From Fasciolopsis buskii (taxonomy: Eukaryota; Platyhelminthes; Trematoda; Plagiorchiida; Fasciolidae): DNA of 64,000 nt. The stretch is taken from contig LUCM01000151.1 of NCBI GenBank assembly GCA_008360955.1, positions 431,588-495,587 on the forward strand, in the 5' to 3' direction. Shown piece after piece: positions 27,701-39,907 of this stretch. The translations under genes were made by a program, and so were the position numbers. The notes beneath the pieces were generated by a model. The model did not search any database and was not told the origin of the DNA. It saw nothing but the letters and a program-made list of their open reading frames with translations. Each line of letters starts with the position of its first letter. Positions within the stretch are counted from its first letter, which is position 1.

Positions 27701-30328
27701 GAGCAGGTTGCAAGTTCTCAAATAAGATGTGATTGCGTAAATGTTGATGATGGGTGACACACTTACTCTTTTTCGAGTCACGCTGGTCATCCTGTTCCTG
27801 AACTATGATATCAGTCAGGCTATCATTCGAAGATTACAGTCTCAGTCTATGATATATATTGGCGACACTATCAGTGGAACCGTAAGTAGACTAAATGGAA
27901 GGCTTGTGTGACGTTACTGGAAATTGAGTGAAAAAAAAACAGAAATTACGGGAAGCCTTGGAGTCGACATTTTGGGCCAGCTTAGCCCCGTATTTGATTT
28001 TGTGATAGCCTGTCCTGTGTTTCGCGGTGAATAAAAAATCATGGGCCCAATGAACATGATTATCCGTGCTTATTTAACTGGGCACGGAACATCAATAACG
28101 ATGTGCTTCCTTTGGGGAGGCTGGGAAGTGTTTAGCCCGTATGCCGCCATATTATTTTCGTCATGTAAGTATTGGCACTGGGTGATGCGCTTACTAGGGT
28201 TTGGGTCGGACCGGTTTTTCTGTTTCCGTCTGATTTGCAGGTTGGCCATGTTAGTATGAATGAATCAAGCAATTATCATTTCATTTTTTCATAGAAGAAC
28301 TACGAAACCAATAAGGTGTCAAGTTCAAGCAAGCTGAGAGGGGGAAAAAAGGGTGTGCGCATTGATTTAGTGGATGTCATCTTGTTGGGCAGATTATATT
28401 CAGTTAGGCTTACGATAATCCATAGTAGGTTTGCAAACGTTTAATGCATATGAAACTATTTGCCGGAAAAATTAATCCACCGTCTCTTACTCGTCACCAA
28501 TGCTCGTATTTGGGCCGGATCAAGACACGGTCATATTCATCAGTAGATCAGAGACAATGGCGCCAAGAATAGTTCGGCCTTCGTCCCTGTGATAACAAAA
28601 TTACTTACCGAAATAACCTTCTGCGTAACTAAAAGGAAGGCCAGTCATATACCTTGCCTAAAGGATTTTGGCAGACCATAAGTCGCTGTAAACAAGTCTT
28701 TCTTTATTCTCTTACCTGTGTTAATATTCGTCATTCTTCCAATCGACTAATAGATGTTGCACATTTTCCTGTATATCTACGTGTTGAACTAGTAGAATAC
28801 TTGCGGTTTTGTTACTAAAGGGTTTCGTCACAACTTATCACTTAGTATGTAAGCCTAATTGTTTTGTTCCCCATCGGGGTGCGCACTAGACTGGAGAGAG
28901 TCTTTCGAACAACGGTTGTCATTCGAACTGGAAACAAAACAGAATCCACATCAGTACACATGAAACAAGCCAAACCGTCAGACGCTTAATAAACAATTAG
29001 GTGGCACACGACGAACATAAGATGTTTGAGTACCTAACCACCTCAAACTAGCATGAGTCACAAAACGGAAAATCACCGAAAAGACAAGTGTGGTTAGTAA
29101 ATTAAAACCGCCTGTTTGATGTGAGCATCAATTCGTTTGACAGATTTTAGTGTAGTCAACTTCTAAGCACAAAGCAGATTAGGTTTCAGCGCATATCAAA
29201 ATGTCAACTGACTGTTATGCCAAGCCAACAAGTTTGACACATTTGGTTTGGTGTCAGTTGAAACATTCTTCTGCCAAATTTCTTCACAAAACTGTAAAGG
29301 AAGTAATGCATCATCCAATATCGAAGCTCAAATTATCATTGGGAAATCTGGTGCACCGCTTTTATATTTCTACTAGGAAGCTGTAGCAGTCCAAATGCAA
29401 AACGTGTGATTATTTCACACCTTGAAAATGAAGACGTCAGTGATCTAGAAAGGCGCTACAAAGAAATTATCCAAATTGGTCAGAAACTGTAAGTGAAACA
29501 ATAATGGCATATATACGGTTTTCTGTTCTGCAATTCAGGAAGTATTCCAACCAAACCGAAGAACAGGTGCATGTTTATTTTATCCGCGTGCGCAGCCTTT
29601 GAATTTGATCGTGCTTTTGTTGTTCAAATAGAGTTTTACATTTGTTCCTTGTAGATTTCATGCCTGAACCAGTTCCAACTGTTGTTATGCAGTCGAATAC
29701 GAGCACGATTAGAGAGCCATTGTACGTATTTTTCGTATGTTTTACCTCTAAATTGCAAAATGTATTCGAGACGCTGATTACGGGACTTGTTGGTAGAGTG
29801 CGAAAACATCAGGTTGGATTTTTTTGGTAAGGAGTTGAAGAAAACTTGTAATTCTTCTAGATTTAATAGGTAAAATTGGTTCTTCTTGGCCGAAGTTTAG
29901 AATAGCAATTGTACAAATTACAGAGTGTAAAAATTGTATAAAAATTTTCCAATCAAAGTTTTGCATGACTATTTGCGATTTGCTTGCATCCATTTGAGAG
30001 CCTGTCAATTAGTGGTGGGTCATTTGGTAGGCAGAGATTTGTGGCTTGCAAAAATCCCGTCAAAATTTAAAGTATGGTATCATGTAGTACTAGCGTTTGG
30101 TAGAGCTGCTTGGTTGGTAAAATGATCAACAATTTCGGCTTGCAATCGTTGGTGTCGCGTTCGCGTCCTATTTCGAGTGTGGTGGATGTAAACTGCGGTT
30201 GATTGATAACAACGGTAAAGCATTTGTACGGTGTTTTCTAGTGGTTTCTTACTTCGAATTACGGAATGTTCTTTCTTAAATTGAACAGTACAGAAGGAAG
30301 ACCAGTACCTTAAGATGTTAACGTTAAT
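9769..30328. other. Non-coding sequence, no gene recognised
   Basis: There are scattered ORFs up to 161 codons (minus strand, 11166-11651) and protein-like frames at 22.25, 23.1, 24.35 and 24.9-26.0 kb. None shows a recognisable family or a phase-consistent splice chain. A minus-strand stretch at 15.9-16.4 kb faintly resembles a reverse transcriptase. Confidence 0.5.
13867..13920. repeat. Imperfect (GTA)n low-complexity tract
   Basis: Runs of GTA/GTAGTA with a repeated CTGGTAAGTAGTAGC-like unit. Low complexity only. Confidence 0.7.
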
Positions 30329-30382
30329 GTTGACAACTGAACGGCATATGTATATACATATATATGCCGTTCGGTTATCAAC
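30329..30382. repeat. 54-bp near-perfect palindrome
   Basis: The left arm GTTGACAACTGAACGGCATA is matched by the right arm TATGCCGTTCGGTTATCAAC, with two mismatches in the outer part. The middle is a TA-rich loop (TGTATATACATATA). It could form a long hairpin. No gene lies beside it, so a terminator role is not indicated; a tiny foldback element or recombination scar is more likely. Confidence 0.85.
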
Positions 30383-33300
30383 TGCAGCGAACAGACACGG
30401 GTTAAATTCTGTACAACAAACAAGTAGAGGTCATCTGCATGTCGAACGCAGTGTGTGTTAGTGGTTTTTCGGAGCAAAGACTGAGTTTTATAATCTTATT
30501 AGTATTGCTTCGCTGAAATCTAGAATATTCCTGTCAATATTGTGTAAAAGAGATCTAAAATACTAAGCGTGATCACCTGTATGTGGTTGTTATTAAATGT
30601 TTTGCGATGGATGAACACGGTCATGATTGCGATAAACGTTCTCTGGGTTTTGTGGCATCAATCTGACCAATCACTTGGGAATGTATTCTAGCATCCCTTG
30701 TGAAAGTCTTCCGCTTGTTCTGGCAATGCAAAGCGCTGATATTGCTTGGCGAAAATTTTTTTAGACCCTCTGATACTAGAGAGCACCGAACTCGCTAAAA
30801 TCCTGTTCCAGGACTCGGGTTTACATAAGGATATTCATAATGCAATAAGGTAGTTAGCTGTATCGGACGTCCTGTGGTGGCTACGCATCAATGTTGACGT
30901 TGTTACTGCCCCCTAAGCTAATCTCAGATGAAACCATTCAATGTTGTCAGTCAGCGAGTACCAGACCAACAATAGTGTACTAGAACTGTCATAGGGACAT
31001 TTGTCTTTCGCATAGACTGTGTCAGAAATGAACATATATTTATATCATACTCTTTCTCTACCACTTCCTTTGCTGTTACGCGAATACATGCTATCTTATT
31101 TCATTCTTTTGATGACTGCGCTAGACATGATCTTGTACCATTAAATACTCCTGGCTTGAAGAATTTTCCACGTTTTTTTTATTAGACTGCTCCCATAACT
31201 TAATCTTACGTCCACCGAAAGACCTCGATTCCGGGCCCAAGAATGTGTAGTGCTGAACTGACGCGGTCAGTGCACATTAAAAACGTTTGTCTGGCAATAT
31301 ACTCCAGGGGCACCCAGTGCATAATTTTAGGAATATCTACCAGAAGAACTAATCAAAGCAACCTTTTAGCTGAAGATTTGGGAGAACCAAGATATTTGAT
31401 TTCTATGAACGATGTTGCTGTCCGTTTGGACCGACAGAATTTTTGCTCAAGCGGAACATCTATCGATTAGACCGATTTTCCCACTAATACTTCATTCCCA
31501 CTTTGAGCTATTTTTTTATTGATGTCTTCACTAAAACGGTTGAGCACGAGAAAACAGTTAACTCACAGCCAAAACTGGAGGACTGAATTGTAAAAGATTC
31601 ACTAAATTAGTCGAAGTTGGAACTAAATTTCGAAAACCAATTCAAACGCATATCAGTCTGGCCGGTATAACATGCCGAGAGTCAAAGAGCACTTAATTGG
31701 AGTCAATACTGACCACAAAAGGTATGCTGCCGTCTTTGAAGGGCCCCACTCTGATATCAGTTAATCCTTTGATTTTAAATCTCGGTCATTTTTTTTCATT
31801 TGGTTTAACTCATCGCCATTTATCTAGTTTCTATGATCTTCAGCCAACTTGATGTGCTGATTGTGTCTTCAAGTAGTCCAGCAGTTTGATCAGCAGTTCC
31901 CTTCATTACTAATCCAGTGAGCCGAAGAATATCCAGGTATCCTCTAACCAATCAAGATAATGCCGGTGTCTAACAAGCAACAGAAAAAAATGTCCCTCTA
32001 GTTTGCACATACAAACGATGCTTGTACTGATCGACAGATTGTTCTTAAATTGGATTTGATCAACTTTGCGAAACACAATAAGTCTACTTTTGCTTATCAC
32101 TCCTCTTGATCCACAGCTTATTAGGTAAATTCGGCTTTAAACTAAGAATATGGGGCCGCAGCGATGATTCTTTTTATTAAAAAAGGTGCATTTGGTGGTT
32201 CTGGTTGAGCAGTATCACTCTTCTAGCTCTCTCCCAGTGAAGTCAAACTAAACTAATTGGCCCCGGGCTGATTTGTGGGCTGAACGCGTTTCGGTGAATC
32301 TCTTATGTGGGGGGAAGTGTCATCTTCCTGACAATTCTGCTCCAGATCCCGTCTTTATTTTTTTGTCTTCGGTTTTCGAAAAAGGCTTCTGAGTTCTTTG
32401 ACTTTCACTGAATGCACTTGTACGAAAAAAGTGGTTTTACGCACAGTTGAAAGGCAGCCCGAATACAGAATATGACAGACCTTTTTGTGGGCTGATGATC
32501 ATTCCATTCTGCTTTGATGACTGCTTTAAAATTCCAGAATAGCTCGATTACTTTATATATATGACGGATAAATACTGGATTTTCTGCCTTCTCTCAAACA
32601 GAGGGGGGGTAATTTTACGCCTATCCATTAAATATTTTGTTATTATGCTTCCATACAAATTTCCCCAAATGCCTTCTAATTTTGAAGTGCTGCCGCAGTT
32701 CTTCTCCGGATTAGAAAATGTTTTCATTACTTTGTGAATAAGTTCTGAAGTTCATTATCATGACTTCTGTCTCATTTGTTAATGCTTACCCAGAAATTAA
32801 CTTTGGTTCAGTGGAAAAACGCTCGTCCACTCACAAGTTCCATAAACCACATTTTAATTTTATGGAATGTCCAAGGGTAAAAATGAAAATGGTTCCCCAG
32901 ACAAGCATATCGATAATTAAGGAAAGTTGCCCCCTAAAACATTCATCCAAACAAAAGCTGGACTCATGAATAATCTAATTGCATTTTAAACAAAATTAAA
33001 TAATAAGCTCTCATTCTCTTGATCACCTATTCTTGCTCGCCTGATTGTCAGGCTCACTGTTTCCAGAAAAACAGACCTACTTACCGAAACAAACATCAGT
33101 TGGTTTAGTTTAACCTATGATGCAACGACCAATTCATTGGCAGTTTACTAATAAACACGATGTGAAAAGTGTGCAGCTATGGCCCTTCTGGAATCTAAAG
33201 CAATGGTCAAATGGTGCAGAAGTGCTCCACGCCACCAAGATCGGCGAATCTAGTCTCCAAATCGACGGTCATTTTGGTGACAGCCAGCAATCCACATTTA

Positions 33301-35796
33301 CTAACGCATAACTTATCGGTATCTTATGTGATTCTTTATCACTGTAAATACCAAACTTGGCTTTGCAGTCTCCTCGCTTCCGTGTGCAGTAGGACCCAAA
33401 GATTTTGTAGTCTCCTTCCACTGCACTCAAATCGTCACCGTGTTTTAGATAATTCCGAATTCGATTTGAATTGACAGCATTTAAATGGTAGCTGATGCGT
33501 TTCAACTTTTTGCGCATACTGCTTTTTCCTCTAAAAGCAAAAAATAGTATACCGGGGTTGCTGTATTTCTCCTGAAAATCAAACTCTCGAACTTTACCTT
33601 TTGCTGCTTACAGTATCCCCTTGCTTGCCTGTATTTTATGAAAGTGGTGTGGTCTAGTGCTAGGTACGATGCTTCAGCACGTTAAATAATTTGTGTTGAC
33701 AATTTTATCAATCAATCTAGACGTATGTAAACTCAGATTGGCTAGCGAAATTTTTAAAGCAAACGTCAACTCCACTTCGCAGATATCGTGCACATTTTGT
33801 TTTTTCAGCCCATATTATCTAACCAAATATTTCTGTTTTGGAAACCCCAATTCAAACCGGAAAAATTCATGTTCTTCGCATGGCCCGAACTGCCGTATAA
33901 TTATTCTCCTGCCTTTCGGAGTTAACTATCGTTAGTCATGTAACCGTCAACCTTTATTCGGTCAAAAATACAAGTGAGCGAATAGAAGCTGTATAATGAG
34001 GAACTTTTTCAAGGACGACTGCTTATCGATGCAAACAAACAGAAAATTTTAAGCACGGGTAAGCTCTAGTGTTTTTTTAGCTTACGGGCAAACTTCAAGA
34101 CGACCGTTAACTTTGATCTTGCGATTAAATTACCGATTCCAAGCCAATCGTGAATATCCTTCGGTAAACTGAAAGCCAACTTGGTAAAACTCCATCCCGG
34201 GATAGCGTGTAGCGAAGAGAAGTTTAGTAGCAAGCTCTGACACGAAACATGTGACACTTCGCTTTAAGAAAACAGAAAGTCCTCAAAACCGGGGGAGTTA
34301 AAACTTCAAACAATAAAGCCTCTGTCATTTCTCAGCCACAAGTTTTTCTCCCTATTTTCAAGGTCATAATTTGGCTGTCTAATTGCACATACAAACCAAA
34401 GACTGATTGCAATTTTACGTCAACCTAGGGAATTTTGTTATTCAGTGTAGTACACAAACTGAAGAAAAATCTTCGTCCAGCCGCGTAGAACAAAATATCG
34501 CACAACTCGGCTAGTGGCAGAAAAAGGCATTCTATTTGAAGAAAAGGATTCACATTTAGGAAGCATTGGATTTTTCCGGACAAAAGTCCATTTTTCTTGG
34601 TTTTCTACGATAAATGTAAATTGGCTTTATTCGATATCTGCTGCATCGGATAAGTGTACGGCCATGAGCTGCAGGCATCTTGCATGTTTTGTCTCATTAT
34701 CTTCCAATGTCAGTAAGACAAATTACATTTTCATTTGAATAGGTCTCGCGATTCAACCCCACTGAACTGGGATGCATACGAACAACCAACCAAAAACAAC
34801 GACAGTCTCTTAACGTGGAGTATCATGATCATTTATACAGCAAGCAAATACAGGCTGTTGAAATGCTTTGGCTGAACAAAAGAGAAACGGAGAGGAAATA
34901 AGAAAACAAATTGTTGGCTGAAAAGAAGGCAGCAAACCCGCCGAAGACATGGGATGAGAACGGGAACAAATGTAAAAGGTAAGAAAAGAAGAGTGGCCAG
35001 AGAAAAGAGCAAATGTGAAACCCTCGAGATGATGGTTCCAACTTCACAGAAAAGGGATAAAAAGCGCCTAATGTCAAGCATCCATTGTGAATGCTTCCTA
35101 TTTTTGAGAAACAGCAGCATACGGTTTCGTGGGTTTGGCACATTGTACAAGCGACTGAATCGTATAAATATAGCCATGTTTACTTAATTGTTTATGTGCA
35201 TATGAAAGGTATTTTGTTTACTTTGATATAGGTAATAAATAGTCCAATGATGAGTGCGTGGTGAAGGTGTGCAGAGAAAGACGCACGATGTAGCAGCCTA
35301 CTAGAACTGTTCTCTTGGGAAACAAGATTTTGTTTGTGTATGCATGTTTTCGTGAGTGTGTGCATGTGTATGTGCGTGTGAACGAGAAAAGTCACAGGAT
35401 TGAACCTCAAGGGTATAAAGTCTTGGGTACAGAAAAAAAACAGTCATTCGGTTTATCTGGACGTGGAGCAAATGTGCTCATTCAATTCACAGCAGTCGTC
35501 AACCTGCAAAGCCGTCTTTTTAAATGGAGGTTTTAGTTGAGAAGTAGACTGCCTGATATGGAAGAGGGGATCCCAAGTCTGCCGCGTAGTCATGGTTTTG
35601 TACAAAAATTAACGAAAGTTGATCCACTTACGACTGGGGTAATTTCTTAGGAAATGCAATTGGTTCCAGACAAGTGCGGGTCAATCTATAGCGCATGGGA
35701 TTTCTTGTTGATGGGTAAACTGGACAGTCGCTAGTATTGCAACATGGTGATAACTGTCATCATAATCATCATCAGCCAAATGATTTTTCTTTCGGA
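30383..35796. other. 3' flank of the receptor gene; no other gene recognised
   Basis: The 3' UTR of the receptor should occupy the upper part on the minus strand. The first canonical polyadenylation hexamer (AATAAA on the minus strand) I find is at 34631-34626, 1.17 kb past the stop. ORFs here are short and overlap in several frames. Confidence 0.5.
34626..34631 (-). promoter_or_regulatory. Possible polyadenylation signal of the receptor gene
   Basis: First AATAAA on the minus strand downstream of the stop codon at 35797. Distance 1.17 kb. A non-canonical signal nearer the stop is equally possible. Confidence 0.25.
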
Positions 35797-35895
35797 CTAA
35801 CAGTCGAATTGGTTCTGGGTAATCTGATTAAGATCTTTCATCAGACCTTCAAGGTTGGCCATTTCCTGGTTTAACTCTTCAGCACTGTATCCTCT
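35797..35895 (-). CDS. DCC/NEO1: Terminal coding exon of a DCC/neogenin/Frazzled-type netrin receptor (P3 motif)
   Basis: This exon encodes the last 32 residues and a TAG stop. It reads RGYSAEELNQ followed by EMANLEGLMKDLNQIT and then QNQFDC. The block around EMA-LEGLMKDLN-IT is the P3 motif that ends DCC, neogenin, Frazzled and UNC-40. In the family P3 mediates association of receptor tails and contact with cytoplasmic signalling partners after netrin or RGM binding. The minus-strand acceptor is a good one: a T-rich tract ending TTTTTACAG at 35896. The exon starts in phase 0, matching the phase-0 end of the exon at 37852. The protein ends in Cys, five to six residues past the point where vertebrate neogenin stops. 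No canonical AATAAA lies within 1.1 kb downstream; the first I see is at 34626-34631. Family assignment is strong. Whether it should be called DCC or neogenin is not decidable, since invertebrates usually have one gene. Confidence 0.92.
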   Translation of the reverse strand, partial: RGYSAEELNQEMANLEGLMKDLNQITQNQFDC

Positions 35896-37851
35896 CTGTA
35901 AAAACATAGAAAGGGAAAATTATTGCCAATTTTACTATAGCTAAAGTGGGTAAACTTTGGAGGAAGAAAACGTTTGCTGTGAAACAATAATGAATGGGAA
36001 AAAGGATTAGCATGAAGTTATTCATCAACATTTTTAGGTCCCAAATAGCACTGATATTGTTTCAGTGGTTGTCTATCGATTCACCCGGTTGATTTCAAAT
36101 AGCATCTGAATTAGACTTCTAAATATTTTACAAAACTCCTTCTCTATTATACAGTCCGTTTCGACACATCGTCAGAGCACTGACACCGTCGGTTTCCAAA
36201 AAGTGACTTGGATTCTTAAAGTTGTATGCTAATCACCCTTTGAGTGTTCGGAAAAAATTTGCCAGTTTTTATGCAACACGATTTCTACAGACTGCAGTAA
36301 GAAGGAATAAGGTATTCCCCATCGAACTATGTATAAAAGAAGCTGAGGTTAAGCAGTCGCGAATAGCAGATGACGAACAATTTATCGCTCCCCCGGATTT
36401 GCTTTGATGCTTCTGTCTAGTCAAGAGTCTACTTTGGGAAAAAGACAACGAAATTTTATGAAATAAAAATCCACTGAATTTTGGAAAGGTAACTTGCGAA
36501 ATACATGGTTTTCTCCCGTTTTCGTCTGACTTTTCTTTCCATGTTCTATGGAAAATGTCAACAGCTTTTCTCTTTCTCATTTGGTTGAGAACTCTCACTA
36601 ACATTTCACATAATCAAGAGAGATTTATCTATTACACAAACCTTGATGAAGTGGAATCGGCACTTTATTTCTGTCAAATATAAAGATTTGATAAAGAAAG
36701 ATATTTGTCAGTACTCGGCATTGCACAAAAAACGCTGCGTCATTGGTCTGGATGAAAGGAGTATTTGGAGCCGCTGTCTTGAAGTGCAGCCGGCTCCTAA
36801 ATTTCGTGTGCCTCATCGGAAGTGAAACGTTCAGGTATATGTATAGGGATTGTAAAAAGTAAAGCAACATGCATCTGCTGGACGTATTGCGCTTCGTTCT
36901 ATGACGGCATGAGTAAGGATTTGCTCAAAGACTATATGTATGCGCATTACATGGAATTGACAAAGCTGTATGTCGTCTGTATTCCTTTTACTAACAGTTT
37001 ATAAATGCTGATAATCATATTCCTGTTTCAAAGTATTGAATCTTGTAACAGCACAAAGTCCTTGTTAGAGTTTCGTGCGAACTGTCTCGCTGATAATGAC
37101 TTTGTTAAAACTGAAACACTGGGAAGTGTTTAGGCTCAAAAGTCCACGTTCTCAATCGTGTACAATTGGAACCCTCCAGCTTACATTTAGGTAATAAACG
37201 AAATTGCCCTTGTCACTTCTTTACATTGTTTTTCGGTAAAAATCGAAAGTACCTGGTTGACCTTGACATCGGAGTTCAACTTGATGAAAATTCAAATTAT
37301 CTCCAATTGAAAAGTTTGTTGTCCGTCATTTGGACTCAATAATTGCTTCTAATCAACGTATAATCATTCGGTTGTTTAAATTAATCATCGGTTTGCTTTT
37401 CAAGACTTTACACTGGATACAATTACTTGCTAATTAGAAAATTTCATTAGAAGAGGAGCATCTTAAATTTATTGAAATAACCTAAGATAAATCCTAAGCA
37501 GGTTTCCACGTCTCGATAGGTTTTTTCTTCCCCGCATTGGTTCACTATGGCGACCAATTTCGCACCCACACACGCACATACACAAAAATGCACACACATT
37601 CAACTGGTCTACAGCCTGATTTTAAAGAGGAAGCTGCACACAGTCATAACATTTTGTAGTGCTACTCGGCATGTGTTAATTGTCAAGACCCTAAAATATT
37701 TACAAGGAAACTTTGCGTTGCAGCACAACAGGTAACCAGTGTGACGTGCAAATCCCCAGTTTATCTAATTAAGGCTTTAAACAGTTTAAACAATCAACAT
37801 TCCCGGTAATTCAAACCTAGGTCATGTTTTATTAGCACAGGTTTTCCTTAC
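35896..37851 (-). other. 1.96-kb phase-0 intron of the receptor gene
   Basis: The donor is ATG|GTAAGG and the acceptor is TTTTTACAG. I see no repeat or conserved feature inside; short ORFs on both strands look like chance. Confidence 0.8.
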
Positions 37852-38237
37852 CATAAGCTCTTTCTCGGAAATACTGTCAGGCGTGTCAGGAGTATTTTCC
37901 CGATCGAATCGTGGCGGAGCAGCCATGGCTTCGTTTTTCTTGAGCAGTGGAGAATGCAGAAGTTTTTCCGTGGCTTCTGAAGAGCTCAAGTAGTCTTCGC
38001 AACCGCCGTTCACTGGAAGACGCATGCCTAAGTGCGATTTGAGCAAGTCTCCTGCAGCCAGACGGCTAAAGGGCGCCGGTCTTGGTGTGGGCTCGGGAGT
38101 CGGGACGCGATCTAGGGCAAACGATAAACCTGCAGAGTTTATGTGTGAATCGGTGCCCATGGGAGTGCCAGTGTTTGAAGCCGAACACTCGGGGGAGAAA
38201 CCAAAGCCTGCATTGCTAGATGCACTGGAAGGATTAC
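37852..38237 (-). CDS. DCC/NEO1: Internal exon, proline/serine-rich cytoplasmic tail of the DCC/neogenin homologue
   Basis: This exon encodes about 129 residues upstream of the P3 exon. The acceptor TACTCTCCAG precedes 38237 and the donor ATG|GTAAGG follows 37852. The exon begins with two bases completing an Arg codon left by the exon ending at 50903, and ends in phase 0, exactly what the terminal exon needs. It opens with NPSSASSNAGFGFSPEC. In the middle is a proline-rich run, VPTPEPTPRPAPF, in the place where DCC/neogenin carry the proline-rich P2 region. Near the end an acidic stretch contains RFDRENTPDTPDSISEKEL. No folded domain is visible, as expected for this tail. The P2 correspondence is by position and composition only. 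Local GC is higher than in the flanking introns. Confidence 0.87.
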
Positions 38238-39011
38238 CTGGAGAGTAGTATAAAAACAATGACACGTTCAATTTAATCTGATAGTTAGGGGATTAACCAG
38301 GAAATGATATTTGCCGTCTATTTCATCGATGTCTATTATAATGAGAATCAAGGTTACCAGAAAAGCTACTTTCACATTTTAAAAACCCAAAATTAGTGCC
38401 ATTTCGGAATCTCAAACAATCTATTAAATTCATATCTAAATTGCAAATTTTTGGAAAGATGCAGGCAAAATATCTCGCCTAAAGTCCAGACTTTCAAGTT
38501 TATTTAAAAAAACGCTCTTATTCTCTGGGTGAGTATATTCATCCGATCGGATTATGCTGTCTACTGCATAAATAATTCCTGAAAGCCAATACCTGAATAC
38601 AGCCAATAAAGTCGGCTAACCTCGTAGTCAGTAGTTCTGTACAACTAAAAGAGGTGGAATGCATTGCTGTCATCTTCGCACCCTATTATGTTACTTAGTT
38701 GGCTATGATATCCATAACAAAAATTATCGAACCTACGGCCTAGCCACCTGAGAGCTCTTTAGGAATTTCTAAACTAAATTTCTACTTTCTGTTTAAGAAC
38801 GAATGCAAAACATTTCTACGTGGATTACTCGGTCAGTCAAATCCTAACGCTCGGGGAAACTGATCACCGGTGGCATTTTCAAATCCGGAGCACTTGTATT
38901 GTAAGACCTTGGCCAGCCATTAGTAAGTTCGCTATGTCGGCCCTCCCACAAGGTCTTCTTTTTTGCCCCACAGATCCAAACATTTGCATTCCCCTGGAGT
39001 AGCGTTTTCCT

Positions 39012-39174
39012 TCATCCATCCATCCATCCATCCATACATACACACATACATACACACATACATACATACACACATACATACATACATACATACATACATA
39101 CACATATACATACATACACACATACATACATACATACATACACACATACATACATACATACATACATACATACA

Positions 39175-39208
<34 letters not shown>

Positions 39209-39219
39209 CATACATACTA
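39012..39219. repeat. (CATC)n/(CATA)n microsatellite, first array
   Basis: A short CATC run (39012-39034) passes into about 185 bases of CATA repeats with interspersed CACA and TATA units. Long open frames across it in several registers (Met-Tyr-Val-Cys or Ile-His-Thr-Tyr repeats) are artefacts of the four-base period. Confidence 0.97.
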
Positions 39220-39502
39220 CACATCTGGGTTTTGAATGTTCACAAAGATTATTTGATTATCACTTCTGTTCAGCTTCAGTCCAGTCAATAAAACTCAGCC
39301 TCCTAACTACATTGATCACTATCACGATCATACGACTTCTATATACAACTTGGCGCAGGAAACTGTGGAAGATATATGCACAGGAGACTGAATGGGTTGT
39401 GATTACGAGGGCCTTTACAAAAAATTCTTTGAGATGAAACAAATTTTGATTTTATTCTCCAACCACAAAAATCATTCAAATGGACCAAAGAAGTTTTGAG
39501 GG
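39216..39502 (+). repeat. Direct repeat, copy 1 (287 bp)
   Basis: This 287-base non-microsatellite block, starting ACTACACATCTGGG and ending GTTTTGAGGG, recurs at 39621-39907 with one difference that I can see (T against C in GATCAYACGAC). The offset is exactly 405 bases. It ends at the single N at 39503. A short minus-strand frame in each copy is too short to call a gene. Confidence 0.95.
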
Positions 39503-39503
39503 N

Positions 39504-39563
39504 TATATACATACATACATACATACATACATACATACATACATACATACATACATACATACA

Positions 39564-39597
<34 letters not shown>

Positions 39598-39620
39598 CAT
39601 GCATACATATATACATACAT
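39504..39620. repeat. (CATA)n microsatellite, second array
   Basis: A nearly pure CATA array follows a single ambiguous base at 39503. Its 3' end has the same interruptions (TATATACATACATAC then ACTAC) as the first array. Confidence 0.97.
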
Positions 39621-39907
39621 ACTACACATCTGGGTTTTGAATGTTCACAAAGATTATTTGATTATCACTTCTGTTCAGCTTCAGTCCAGTCAATAAAACT
39701 CAGCCTCCTAACTACATTGATCACTATCACGATCACACGACTTCTATATACAACTTGGCGCAGGAAACTGTGGAAGATATATGCACAGGAGACTGAATGG
39801 GTTGTGATTACGAGGGCCTTTACAAAAAATTCTTTGAGATGAAACAAATTTTGATTTTATTCTCCAACCACAAAAATCATTCAAATGGACCAAAGAAGTT
39901 TTGAGGG
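39621..39907 (+). repeat. Direct repeat, copy 2 (287 bp)
   Basis: Second copy of the block at 39216-39502, continuing into unique sequence (CAATTCTTGATCGC). Near-identity and position next to a single-base gap suggest an assembly or haplotype duplication rather than an old tandem repeat. Confidence 0.95.

Noticed and set aside
38879..39629. Long open frames of repeated Met-Tyr-Val-Cys or Ile-His-Thr-Tyr residues
   Set aside because: They are translations of the CATA microsatellite, which is open in several frames because of its four-base period.
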